A DNA stretch of 32,606 nucleotides, taken from positions 1 to 32,606 of the IMG/VR virus record IMGVR_UViG_3300030329_002079; one strand, written 5' to 3'. Under the pieces are notes generated by a model. The model searched no databases. It was not told where the DNA came from and worked only from the letters and a program-made list of their open reading frames with translations. The stretch comes from a virus. A program made the translations under genes and the position numbers. Positions 5,940 through 13,349 of this stretch are shown piece by piece; positions within the stretch are counted from its first letter, which is position 1, and each line of letters starts with the position of its first letter.

Positions 5940-6316
5940 GTGATCTTCAGCAGTTATTCCTCTTTCCTGCTGACGTTATTTCGGTTTATGACGGTGATAC
6001 CATCACAACGGAGATAAGACTGCCGTTTAATATCTCTAAACGCTCTAAAGTCCGTCTTGCGAAGATAGATACCCCTGAAATACGCACCCGCAGCAAGGCA
6101 GAGAAGGTCTTAGGCTACAAAGCACGGGACAGGATGAGAGAACTTTGTGGCGACAGGGTTTGGCTGGAGTCGTTAGAGAAGGGAAAAGAAGACAAGTACG
6201 GACGGGTTCTGGCTAACCTTTACACCCTTGATGGCGAGGACATTGCCCAGACCCTTATCCGCGAGGAATTAGGCGTTCCCTACGATGGTGGCAAGAAGAA
6301 GCATGTCTGGGGCTGA
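5936..6316 (+). CDS. Staphylococcal nuclease-like (SNase/TNase) endonuclease
   Basis: Calcium-dependent phosphodiesterase fold that cuts DNA or RNA. The 126-residue protein carries VYDGDT (D19, D21, T22), KVRLAKIDTPEIR with R40, D45, T46 and E48, and KYGRVLA with R90. These match the calcium ligands, the general-base Glu and the two catalytic Arg of staphylococcal nuclease. There is no signal peptide, so it acts inside the cell. I chose the ATG at 5936, which overlaps the previous stop as ATGA, over the in-frame ATG at 5909. It sits directly before TerL and overlaps it, so a job in genome processing, host DNA breakdown or packaging is plausible. Confidence 0.88.
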   Translation: MSDLQQLFLFPADVISVYDGDTITTEIRLPFNISKRSKVRLAKIDTPEIRTRSKAEKVLGYKARDRMRELCGDRVWLESLEKGKEDKYGRVLANLYTLDGEDIAQTLIREELGVPYDGGKKKHVWG

Positions 6317-7565
6317 GTTAAATATTGAACTCCTCCCGTGGCAGCAGGAAGTCTGGGGGGATACGACCCGTTTCAAGATCGTTGCTGCTGGCAGACGAAC
6401 CGGAAAGTCCCGATTAGCCGCATGGATGCTCATTGTTAACGCCCTACAGGCTGATAAAGGCCATGTCTTCTACGTTGCACCTACCCAGGGACAGGCCAGG
6501 GACATTATGTGGCAAACCCTTTTAGAGTTAGGCCATCCCGTTGTTTCTGGCTCACATATCAATAATTTACAGATCAAATTAATCAATGGAGCCACGATTA
6601 GCTTAAAGGGTGCTGACCGACCTGAAACCATGCGGGGTGTATCCCTGAAGTTCCTGGTTCTTGACGAATACGCTGATATGAAGCCTGAAGTCTTTGAACA
6701 GATCCTCAGACCCGCCCTGACTGACCAGAAAGGTTCAGCGATGTTTGTCGGGACTCCCATAGGTCGCAACCACTTCTACGAGCTTTATAAATATGCCGAA
6801 TTGGGCGATGACCCGACTTATAAGGCGTGGCACTACACATCCTATGACAATCCCCTGTTAGACCCTGAAGAAATAGACACAGCAAAGAAGTCGATGTCCT
6901 CTTACGCCTTCCGGCAGGAATTCATGGCATCTTTCGAGGCGCGTGGCTCTGAGATGTTCAAGGAAGACTGGATTAAGTACGGTTCTGAGCCTGAAATGGG
7001 TGATTATTACATTGCTATTGACCTTGCAGGTTTTGAGGAAGTCGGGAAAAGGCGTTCCAAGAATTCAAAACTTGACAATACAGCGATTTCTGTCGTGATG
7101 GTAACTGATGCGGGTGAATGGTATATTAGGGAGATTATCCACGGTAGATGGGATCTTAACGAAACAGCGCAAAAGATTTTCAACGCAGTAGACAAGTATC
7201 AGCCTGTATCTGTAGGCATTGAGCGCGGCATAGCGAAACAAGCGGTAATGTCCCCCTTAATGGATTTACAAAAGAGATATAACAAGTTCTTCAGGGTAGT
7301 TGAGCTAACACACGGCAACCGAAAGAAGACGGACCGCATTATGTGGGCGTTACAGGGCAGATTTGAAAACGGGGTTATCTCGTTGGAAAAGGGCGATTGG
7401 AATATCAAGTTCCTTGATGAACTCTTCCAGTTCCCTGATCCACTAACCCATGATGATTTGGTAGATTCGTTAAGTTATATTGACCAGCTTGCCCAAGTCC
7501 CTTACGGGGTGAATGAAATGGAATTTGATGAGCCTGAAATACTGGATGTTATTGCAGGGTATTAA
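6303..7565 (+). CDS. terL: Terminase large subunit (packaging ATPase/nuclease)
   Basis: Motor that pumps DNA into the procapsid and cuts it. Using the ATG at 6303 (420 residues), the Walker A-type motif is AAGRRTGKS (28-36), Walker B with catalytic Glu is FLVLDEY (117-123), and the coupling motif is FVGTPIGRNHF (148-158). The C-terminal RNase H-like nuclease has D240 (IAIDLAG), E307 (VGIERG) and D384/D385 (HDDLVDSL). All key residues are present and length is normal. An alternative start is the ATG at 6285, which adds six residues. Either start overlaps the SNase-like gene. TerL is followed without gap by the Cys-rich gene at 7566. Confidence 0.95.
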   Translation: MSGAELNIELLPWQQEVWGDTTRFKIVAAGRRTGKSRLAAWMLIVNALQADKGHVFYVAPTQGQARDIMWQTLLELGHPVVSGSHINNLQIKLINGATISLKGADRPETMRGVSLKFLVLDEYADMKPEVFEQILRPALTDQKGSAMFVGTPIGRNHFYELYKYAELGDDPTYKAWHYTSYDNPLLDPEEIDTAKKSMSSYAFRQEFMASFEARGSEMFKEDWIKYGSEPEMGDYYIAIDLAGFEEVGKRRSKNSKLDNTAISVVMVTDAGEWYIREIIHGRWDLNETAQKIFNAVDKYQPVSVGIERGIAKQAVMSPLMDLQKRYNKFFRVVELTHGNRKKTDRIMWALQGRFENGVISLEKGDWNIKFLDELFQFPDPLTHDDLVDSLSYIDQLAQVPYGVNEMEFDEPEILDVIAGY

Positions 7566-7757
7566 ATGAAATCATTAGTATGCAATAGCAGTGTATGTTC
7601 AAATGAATCCCCAATGACTGATGACCCTTTAAAAGAATGGTGCAACGCCTGTTATCCTAAGAGAGTAGACAAGGCGGGGCGTAACCAGAGAAGTTTAAAG
7701 CACCAAATTGATCTTGTTAATCGGTGTTGGCGTGTGCCGACATGGAGGCCAGCATGA
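7566..7757 (+). CDS. Small Cys-rich protein between TerL and portal
   Basis: A 63-residue protein whose ATG directly follows the TerL stop codon and whose stop overlaps the portal ATG (ATGA), so it is locked into the operon. It contains C6, C11, C26 and C29 (VCNSSVC ... WCNACYPKR), a four-Cys arrangement typical of small zinc ribbons, then a basic tail (KAGRNQRSLKHQ). A nucleic-acid-binding or packaging-accessory role can be guessed from position only. No ribosome-binding site is obvious; coupling to TerL would supply ribosomes. Confidence 0.65.
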   Translation: MKSLVCNSSVCSNESPMTDDPLKEWCNACYPKRVDKAGRNQRSLKHQIDLVNRCWRVPTWRPA

Positions 7758-9772
7758 GTGAATTATACGAAGTAGACCCATTGATGATAGAGCAATCTAT
7801 AGAAAGCTGGGTTATGACAAAGTGTGATGACTGGCGAGATCATTACGAATCTAATTACTCCTACCGTTTTGACGAATATTACAGGCTTTGGCGTGGCATC
7901 TGGGACTCTGCTGACAGTGAAAGGTCTTCAGAGCGTTCAAGGATCATATCCCCTGCCTTGCAACAGGCCGTAGAGTCTAATGTTGCAGAACTGGAAGAAG
8001 CTACTTTTGGGCGTGGCAAGTGGTTTGATGTTTCAGATAACCTGGGCGACACACAACCCCAGGATGTCCAGTTCCTGAGAAACAAGCTCACTGAAGACTT
8101 TGAAGACTGCAAAATACGCAAGTCTGTAGCGGAGTGCTTAATCAACGCTGCTGTCTTTGGTACAGGTGTTGGCGAGATTGTCATTGAAGAAATGAAGGAG
8201 ATGGCTCCTGCCACCCAGCCTATTATGGGCGGTGATCTTCAGGCGGTTGGTGTCAGCATAGAGGAAAGGGTTAAGGTCAAGTTAAAGCCTGTCATGCCGC
8301 AGAATTTCCTGATTGACCCCGTTTCAACGTCTGTTGAAGACGCTATGGGCGTTGCTATTGATGAATTTGTTGGTCTGCATCAAGTGGAGATGCTTCAGGA
8401 GGAAGGTGTCTACAAAGACACTTATGTTGGCCTTGCCACCCCCGATTCGGATTTAGAGCCAGACCAAGACCTGACTATACGGCATGATAGCAAAGTCCGT
8501 TTAACCAAGTATTACGGTCTAGTGCCAAGGGAAATGCTGGAAGATGCCTTGGATGAAGAAATAGAAGAACTTTCTGGCGAAAAAGAAAAATCAAAATACG
8601 TTGAAGCGATTGTTGTAGTTGCTAACGGCGGTATTCTTTTAAAAGCAGAAGCCAATCCCTACATGATGCAGGATCGCCCTGTTATCGCTTTCCCGTGGGA
8701 TGTTGTCCCAGGAAGATTTTGGGGTCGAGGTGTTTGCGAGAAGGGTTATAACTCTCAAAAAGCTCTTGATACTGAGCTGAGAGCAAGAATAGACGCACTT
8801 AGTCTTACTATTCATCCTATGATGGCTATTGATGCTACCAGACTTCCCAGAGGCTCTAAGCCGGAAGTTCGTCCAGGCAAGATGATCCTTACCAGCGGAG
8901 ATCCCAGAGAAGTCCTACAGCCCTTTAATTTCGGGCAGGTTAACTCGATTACCTTCAATCAAGCAGCCGCTTTACAACAGATGGTGCAGCAGTCTACAGG
9001 TGCGGTAGATTCAGCGGGTATCGCAGGGCAAGTCAACGGTGAAGCCACGGCAGCAGGTATTTCCATGTCCCTTGGGGCGATCATCAAGCGGCATAAGCGC
9101 ACCCTGATTAACTTCCAGCAATCCTTCCTGATCCCCTTTGTCAAGAAGGCTGCTTACCGTTACATGCAGTTTGACCCTGAAAACTACCCTGTTGCTGACT
9201 ACAAGTTCAACGCTAGTAGCACGTTAGGTATTATCGCCAGGGAGTACGAAGTAACCCAGCTTGTCCAGTTGTTGCAAACGATGCAGCAAGACTCGCCGCT
9301 GTATGCAACCCTTGTTGAATCCATTATAGACAACATGAACCTGTCTAACCGTGAAGACCTTGTAGCAGCGATGCAACAGGCCATGCAGCCAAACCCAGAA
9401 GCACAGCAGATGGCGATGGCAGTCCAGCAGTCACAGCTTGAGTTCCAGCAGTCCCAGACAGCAGCATTAACAGCGCAATCTCAAGAGTCTGCCGCTAGAG
9501 CGGTTAAACTGGCTGTTGAAGCTGATACGGCTCCAAAAGAGCTGCAAATTGATCTCATTAACGCTATTACCCGAAACCTGAAAGAAGGTGATGGCGAAGA
9601 TAAAGAGTTTGAGCGCAGATTGAAAACTGCCCAGACTCTCCTTAAAGAAAGAGAAATCAAAGGTAAAGAAAATGCTAACAGACCACGAACTGCAACTCCT
9701 CCTGAGACAGGTAGACAAGCACCTCCAGCCGAAATGGGACCGCTTAGAAGCGTTGGAGAAGATTTACTCTAG
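7754..9772 (+). CDS. Portal protein
   Basis: Dodecameric ring at one capsid vertex through which DNA enters and leaves. The 672-residue protein has the podovirus-type beginning (WVMTKCDDWRDHYESNYSYRFDEYYRLWRG), a segment 'RSRIISPALQQAVESNVAELEEATFG' and the long PGRFWGRGV/EKGYNSQKALDTELRARID region usual in this family. The C-terminal 100 residues are Gln-rich and helical (MAVQQSQLEFQQSQTAALTAQ), like the portal barrel. I chose the ATG at 7754 because GGAGG lies five bases upstream; in-frame upstream codons at 7724 (GTG) and 7742 (ATG) are less well placed. It is larger than T7 portal (about 535 residues). The last 101 bases overlap the next gene. Confidence 0.88.
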   Translation: MSELYEVDPLMIEQSIESWVMTKCDDWRDHYESNYSYRFDEYYRLWRGIWDSADSERSSERSRIISPALQQAVESNVAELEEATFGRGKWFDVSDNLGDTQPQDVQFLRNKLTEDFEDCKIRKSVAECLINAAVFGTGVGEIVIEEMKEMAPATQPIMGGDLQAVGVSIEERVKVKLKPVMPQNFLIDPVSTSVEDAMGVAIDEFVGLHQVEMLQEEGVYKDTYVGLATPDSDLEPDQDLTIRHDSKVRLTKYYGLVPREMLEDALDEEIEELSGEKEKSKYVEAIVVVANGGILLKAEANPYMMQDRPVIAFPWDVVPGRFWGRGVCEKGYNSQKALDTELRARIDALSLTIHPMMAIDATRLPRGSKPEVRPGKMILTSGDPREVLQPFNFGQVNSITFNQAAALQQMVQQSTGAVDSAGIAGQVNGEATAAGISMSLGAIIKRHKRTLINFQQSFLIPFVKKAAYRYMQFDPENYPVADYKFNASSTLGIIAREYEVTQLVQLLQTMQQDSPLYATLVESIIDNMNLSNREDLVAAMQQAMQPNPEAQQMAMAVQQSQLEFQQSQTAALTAQSQESAARAVKLAVEADTAPKELQIDLINAITRNLKEGDGEDKEFERRLKTAQTLLKEREIKGKENANRPRTATPPETGRQAPPAEMGPLRSVGEDLL

Positions 9773-9854
9773 TAAGCAGGAGCCGCCTAAGAAACGAGGC
9801 CGACCAGCAAAAGTTCATTCTGACCAACCCCAAAAAACAGCAAACATTGCATAG
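9672..9854 (+). CDS. AT-hook small protein overlapping portal end
   Basis: A 60-residue protein made of an amphipathic helix (DHELQLLLRQVDKHLQPKWDRLEALEKI) followed by KKRGRPAK (40-47), an AT-hook. Its first 101 bases are shared with the portal gene in another reading frame. AAAGGTAAAGAA precedes the ATG. Small proteins of the 'V.KH..P..DR.EALE' type often sit after the portal gene in marine phages. This is the second AT-hook protein in the module, which suggests a shared role in handling phage DNA near the packaging machine. Function unknown. Confidence 0.62.
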   Translation: MLTDHELQLLLRQVDKHLQPKWDRLEALEKIYSSKQEPPKKRGRPAKVHSDQPQKTANIA

Positions 9855-9862
9855 GAGGAGGT

Positions 9863-9955
9863 ATGGCTACTTACAGCAAGCCCGTCAAAAGGGTTATTCA
9901 CAGGGATAACAAGCCTAAACCCAGAAATGTAAAGAAAGGCGGGCGCAAGAGGTAA
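9863..9955 (+). CDS. 30-residue basic peptide
   Basis: Reads MATYSKPVKRVIHRDNKPKP... and ends KKGGRKR. It has one of the strongest ribosome-binding sites in the window (AGGAGGAGGT just before ATG), which is the main reason to call it. Eleven or more residues are Lys or Arg and there is no acidic residue except one Asp, so it should bind nucleic acid or an acidic protein surface. It lies between the AT-hook protein and the gene at 9989. No family recognised. Confidence 0.6.
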   Translation: MATYSKPVKRVIHRDNKPKPRNVKKGGRKR

Positions 9956-9988
9956 TTTAAAACTGCTATAAAGAAAAAGAGGGAACTT

Positions 9989-10225
9989 ATGACCCCAGAG
10001 CTTGAAACCTATTACAATAACTATAATGAGTTATTTAACCATCAAGGCTTCAAACAACTCTTAAAAGATGTTTCCAACAATATTGACCGTCTTTCTGATG
10101 TCCAGACTGTTAAAGACTTAGAGGAGTTGTTTTTTAGAAAAGGCCAAATAGCGGCCTTTACCTCAATTATTAACCTTGAAGGGACGATTGAGGCAGCTAG
10201 AGATCAGGCAGAAGATGCCGCATAG
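9989..10225 (+). CDS. Small helical phage protein (portal-proximal)
   Basis: A 78-residue acidic, helix-rich protein (YYNNYNELFNHQGFKQLLKDV...DLEELFFRKGQIAAFTSIINLEGTIEAA). The segment 'F...G.K.L..D......L....DLEELFFRKGQ' recurs in small proteins beside the portal gene of many phages. Its function is unknown; a head-neck or packaging accessory is likely from position. GAGGGAAC precedes the ATG. Its stop (TAG) shares its last base with the GTG start of the glycosyltransferase gene. Confidence 0.7.
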   Translation: MTPELETYYNNYNELFNHQGFKQLLKDVSNNIDRLSDVQTVKDLEELFFRKGQIAAFTSIINLEGTIEAARDQAEDAA

Positions 10226-11202
10226 TGAGGATATTTATATCAATAGCTTCATTTGAAGACCCTTTATTAAAATATACGATAGCTTCTTGCTATGAGAACG
10301 CTAAATATAAGGAAAACCTGGTATTTGGCGTATTTGACCAAAGCAATGATCATCTAACCTTCGATAGCAGCATTAATATCAGGTATAAGACCTGCGCCCC
10401 TGCTGAATCTTTAGGTGCTTGCTGGGCAAGGTCAAAGATCCAAACCGAACTGATGGAGGATGAGGAGCTATATTTACAGGTAGATTCCCACACCCTTTTC
10501 GGAAAGGATTGGGATGTTTATATACTGGATCAGTATATTAAGGCTAAAACATGGGTAGATAAGCCAGTTCTTACTACTTACCCAAGGTCTTTTATTGCTG
10601 TAGAGACAAAAGAATCTTTTAACTGCGACCAAGATTTAGTTTTTTTGCCTAAAAAGGATTGGGATTATCCTAGTTATAAACCCTCTACTTACGTTTTAAT
10701 AGTAGATAGACCATTTAATAATGGTTTTCATTGTAGCCAAACTGCCAGGATTATTGACCCAAAGCAATACAAAGGTTTTTTGTTAGCGGCAGGGTTTATT
10801 TTTTCTAGCAGAGATTGGGTAGATTGTGTACCTTATGACCCTGAAATATTTTTCACTGGGGAGGAAAGCACGTTGGCATTGAGGACGTTTACCCACGGGT
10901 ATGATCCGGTTTTCTTCCCTCAAGCCCCTGTTTGGCATCAATATCACGATAAAGATAACAAGGCGCAGAGGAAAAGGCACTGGGAAACAGACACCAAAGA
11001 AAGTTCTAACAAGCTGATGTTGGCTGGCGAAGAAAGGGTAAATAAAGTTTTATCTGAAAAAATTACAGGAAAATACGCAATAGGAGACAAAAGAACATTA
11101 AAGGAGTATGCTTGTTTTAGTGGTATAAACTATAAGCAGAAAAGCTATTGCCCAGAAAAAGCCACATTTAAAGCATATGAAAACTTTGGCTGGGAAGAGT
11201 AG
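10225..11202 (+). CDS. GlcNAc-transferase-like glycosyltransferase (PF11397 type)
   Basis: The nearest family I recognise is PF11397, which includes Skp1 GnT1, an enzyme that moves GlcNAc from UDP-GlcNAc to a protein hydroxyl. Family marks: IFISIASFEDPLL at the N-terminus, CWARSKIQ (66-73), QVDSHTLF (85-92) with the metal/sugar-binding D-S-H, a FIFSS segment (191-195), VPYDPEIFFTGEE (202-214) and THGYDPVFFP (223-232) with a downstream H-x-Y-H. No signal peptide or membrane anchor, so cytosolic. The GTG start overlaps the previous stop by one base. Three counted 60-base rows give about 32% GC, lower than the flanking head genes. The acceptor could be a virion protein or a host glycan; donor sugar is not proven. 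Confidence 0.78.
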   Translation: MRIFISIASFEDPLLKYTIASCYENAKYKENLVFGVFDQSNDHLTFDSSINIRYKTCAPAESLGACWARSKIQTELMEDEELYLQVDSHTLFGKDWDVYILDQYIKAKTWVDKPVLTTYPRSFIAVETKESFNCDQDLVFLPKKDWDYPSYKPSTYVLIVDRPFNNGFHCSQTARIIDPKQYKGFLLAAGFIFSSRDWVDCVPYDPEIFFTGEESTLALRTFTHGYDPVFFPQAPVWHQYHDKDNKAQRKRHWETDTKESSNKLMLAGEERVNKVLSEKITGKYAIGDKRTLKEYACFSGINYKQKSYCPEKATFKAYENFGWEE

Positions 11203-11203
11203 A

Positions 11204-11428
11204 ATGTTAAAAGTTTATGATTTTTGTTGCCCAAATGGGCATGTATTTGAAAAGTTTGTTAGCAGTGACGTTACGTCCAGTAGGTGCGGTTGTGGCGAAA
11301 CTGCTGAGAAAAGGTTATCTGCCCCGTCCTTTATCCTGGATGGGTCTACTGGGGATTTCCCTGGCAGACACCTGAAATGGATAAGAGAGCACGAAGAAGC
11401 AGGTAGAAGAAAAACATCTCCACAATGA
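11204..11428 (+). CDS. FmdB-like zinc ribbon protein
   Basis: A 74-residue protein. The N-terminal half has YDFCCPNGHVFEKF and SRCGCGETAEKR, two Cys pairs of a zinc ribbon like the FmdB family. The second half, APSFILDGSTGDFPGRHLKWIREHEEA, is the 'GDFPG....W...HE' signature seen in many phages between portal and scaffold genes. I chose the ATG at 11204, one base after the glycosyltransferase stop, rather than the upstream in-frame ATG at 11177. The function is unknown, perhaps head assembly or regulation of host translation. Its close linkage to the glycosyltransferase may be only positional. Confidence 0.75.
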   Translation: MLKVYDFCCPNGHVFEKFVSSDVTSSRCGCGETAEKRLSAPSFILDGSTGDFPGRHLKWIREHEEAGRRKTSPQ

Positions 11429-11451
11429 TTTGACAATCACGGAGTTTAATT

Positions 11452-12273
11452 ATGTCAAGAGCGTCAATGGTTGATCTGCCTCCTGAAGGGGAGCAAGCAG
11501 TCAGCGTTGAAAGTGAAGATCAGGAGATTCAACAAATCTCTTCAGATGGTTCTGGATTACCGGAGCCAGGAGAGCATGTTGAGCAACCTCAAGAGCCTCA
11601 AGTTCCTGAGAAATACCAAGGTAAATCTCTGGAAGAAGTTGTACAGATGCACCAAGAAGCCGAAAAGCTGCTAGGTCGTCAGTCTTCTGAGGTAGGAGAA
11701 CTTCGCAAGGTTGTAGATGATTTCATTACGAATCAAACGCCGCAGCCAGCACCACAACAAGAGAAGCCTGAAGATGACTTAGATTATTTTACAGATCCGC
11801 AAGCAGCCGTTAATCGTGCTATTGATAACCATCCTAAGATTAGGGAGGCTGAAGAGTATACTGCTAGGCACAAGAAACAAACGTCCCTGGCACAACTCCA
11901 AAGCAGACATCCTGACATGCAGGACATTCTCGCTGATGAGAAGTTCGCAGAATGGATAAAATCTTCCCCAATTAGGACGCAGTTATATGTAGAGGCTGAT
12001 AAAAATTTTAATGCAGAGGCTGGAAATGAGCTTTTTACGCTCTGGAAAGAGTTGAAAGGTTCAGCACAGCAAGTAGCCAATGTTGAAAAACAGGCTAGGA
12101 AGCAGCAAATTAAATCAGCTAACACAGGTAATGTGCAAGGCAGCGCGGAGAAGTCAAATAGGAAAGTCTATCGCAGGGCAGACATTATTAAGCTAATTCG
12201 TGACGACCCAGAAAGGTATCAATCTTTGTCTGAAGAAATTTTAAGAGCGTACCAGGAGGGTCGAGTCAAATAA
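11452..12273 (+). CDS. Capsid scaffolding protein
   Basis: Internal protein that shapes the procapsid and leaves before DNA packaging. The 273-residue sequence begins with an acidic disordered region (about 1-45), then VPEKYQGKSLEEVVQMHQEAEKLLGRQSSEVGELRK, the signature of podovirus scaffolds. Helical, Gln/Glu-rich middle and a basic C-terminus (KVYRRADIIKLIRDDPERY) follow, as usual for the capsid-binding end. It directly precedes the major capsid gene, the conserved order. GGAG lies eight bases before the ATG. Confidence 0.87.
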   Translation: MSRASMVDLPPEGEQAVSVESEDQEIQQISSDGSGLPEPGEHVEQPQEPQVPEKYQGKSLEEVVQMHQEAEKLLGRQSSEVGELRKVVDDFITNQTPQPAPQQEKPEDDLDYFTDPQAAVNRAIDNHPKIREAEEYTARHKKQTSLAQLQSRHPDMQDILADEKFAEWIKSSPIRTQLYVEADKNFNAEAGNELFTLWKELKGSAQQVANVEKQARKQQIKSANTGNVQGSAEKSNRKVYRRADIIKLIRDDPERYQSLSEEILRAYQEGRVK

Positions 12274-12290
12274 CTTAGGAGAAGTTACTC

Positions 12291-13271
12291 ATGGCTACTG
12301 CTACATATCCTGGCGCGGCGGGTAATACCGCTGTTACAGAAGCAGCAACTTTTATCCCCGAAATTTGGTCGGATGAAATTATTGCTGCTTATCAGAAAAA
12401 CCTAAAAATGGCTCCGCTTGTCAAAAAGATTTCCATGAACGGAAAGAAAGGCGACAAGCTCCATATACCGAAGCCCACTCGCGGTGATGCCAATGCCAAG
12501 GCTGCTGATACAGCGGTTACTATCATTGCCAACACTGAAAGTGAACTGGCTATCGACATTAATCGACACTTTGAATACTCAAGGTTGATCGAAGACATTG
12601 TTGAAGTACAGGCTCTTAGCAGCCTACGTCAGTTCTATACTGATGATGCTGGTTATGCCCTTGCTACAAGGGTAGACACTGACCTGCACTCTTGCGGTAC
12701 TGGCTTTGGCAATGGTGGCGCAGTCGTACACACTGGCTCAGTAGCTCCTACTGATTACCAGCACACTGGCTGTTTCTTTAACGATGGCGGTACAACAACT
12801 CAGTACACAGATGACACGGCAGTAGCTGCTGACATCTTTTCTGATGCGTTTTACCGTGACATGATTCAGAAACTGGACGATAACGATGTCCCTATGGAAG
12901 ATCGCGTCCTTGTTATTCCCCCTTCTGTCCGTAAGACAATTATGGGTCTTGACCGTTATGTATCTTCTGACTTCGTAGCGGGTCAGACTACAAATTCTGG
13001 CCTTATCGGGAATCTTTATGGCGTAGATGTCTATGTGTCTTCTAATTGTGCAACAATAGAAGCCGCAGCCGACAACTCTGCATCATCTATCGACACCCGT
13101 GCCGCTATTCTGATGCACAAGGACGCTATTGTTCTTGCAGAACAGCAGTCAGTACGGTCACAAACTCAGTACAAGCAGGAATACCTCTCAACCCTGTACA
13201 CGGCAGATTGCCTGTACGGTGTTCAGGTGTATCGTCCTGAAGCTGGTTTTGTACTCGCTATAGCGGAATAA
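12291..13271 (+). CDS. Major capsid protein
   Basis: The 326-residue shell protein. It shows the N-terminal EIWSDEIIAAYQKNLKMAPLVKKI region, the GDKLHIPKPTRGDA stretch, HFEYSRLIEDIVEVQ (the long helix), an ATRVDTDLH helix, and the C-terminal VLVIPPSVRKTIMGLDRYVSSDF with EYLSTLYTADCLYGVQVYRPEAGFVLA. This is the HK97-like fold pattern used by many podovirus capsids. Start has AGGAGAAG. A strong terminator follows 26 bases after the stop, which would set capsid transcript levels above those of the tail genes. Confidence 0.93.
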   Translation: MATATYPGAAGNTAVTEAATFIPEIWSDEIIAAYQKNLKMAPLVKKISMNGKKGDKLHIPKPTRGDANAKAADTAVTIIANTESELAIDINRHFEYSRLIEDIVEVQALSSLRQFYTDDAGYALATRVDTDLHSCGTGFGNGGAVVHTGSVAPTDYQHTGCFFNDGGTTTQYTDDTAVAADIFSDAFYRDMIQKLDDNDVPMEDRVLVIPPSVRKTIMGLDRYVSSDFVAGQTTNSGLIGNLYGVDVYVSSNCATIEAAADNSASSIDTRAAILMHKDAIVLAEQQSVRSQTQYKQEYLSTLYTADCLYGVQVYRPEAGFVLAIAE

Positions 13272-13286
13272 GGATCTCCAAATAGC

Positions 13287-13304
13287 GACCCTAGCTAGGG
13301 GGTC
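13287..13304. promoter_or_regulatory. Palindrome overlapping the terminator
   Basis: CCCTAGCTAGGG (13289-13300) is a perfect 12-base palindrome. Its right arm (AGGG) is also the left arm of the terminator stem, so the two hairpins exclude each other. This could weaken termination, act as a protein site, or be chance in a GC-rich spacer. Confidence 0.4.
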
Positions 13305-13323
13305 TTTATGGCCCCCTTTTTTT
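13297..13323 (+). terminator. Rho-independent terminator after capsid gene
   Basis: AGGGGG (13297-13302), a nine-base loop, CCCCC (13312-13316) and seven T (13317-13323). This is the textbook shape and the place phages usually put it. Confidence 0.88.
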
Positions 13324-13349
13324 ACAAGGATCTTTAGGGGATCTAGCTA

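Noticed and set aside
12392-12598. Minus-strand frame within the capsid gene
   Set aside because: Shadow of the major capsid protein.
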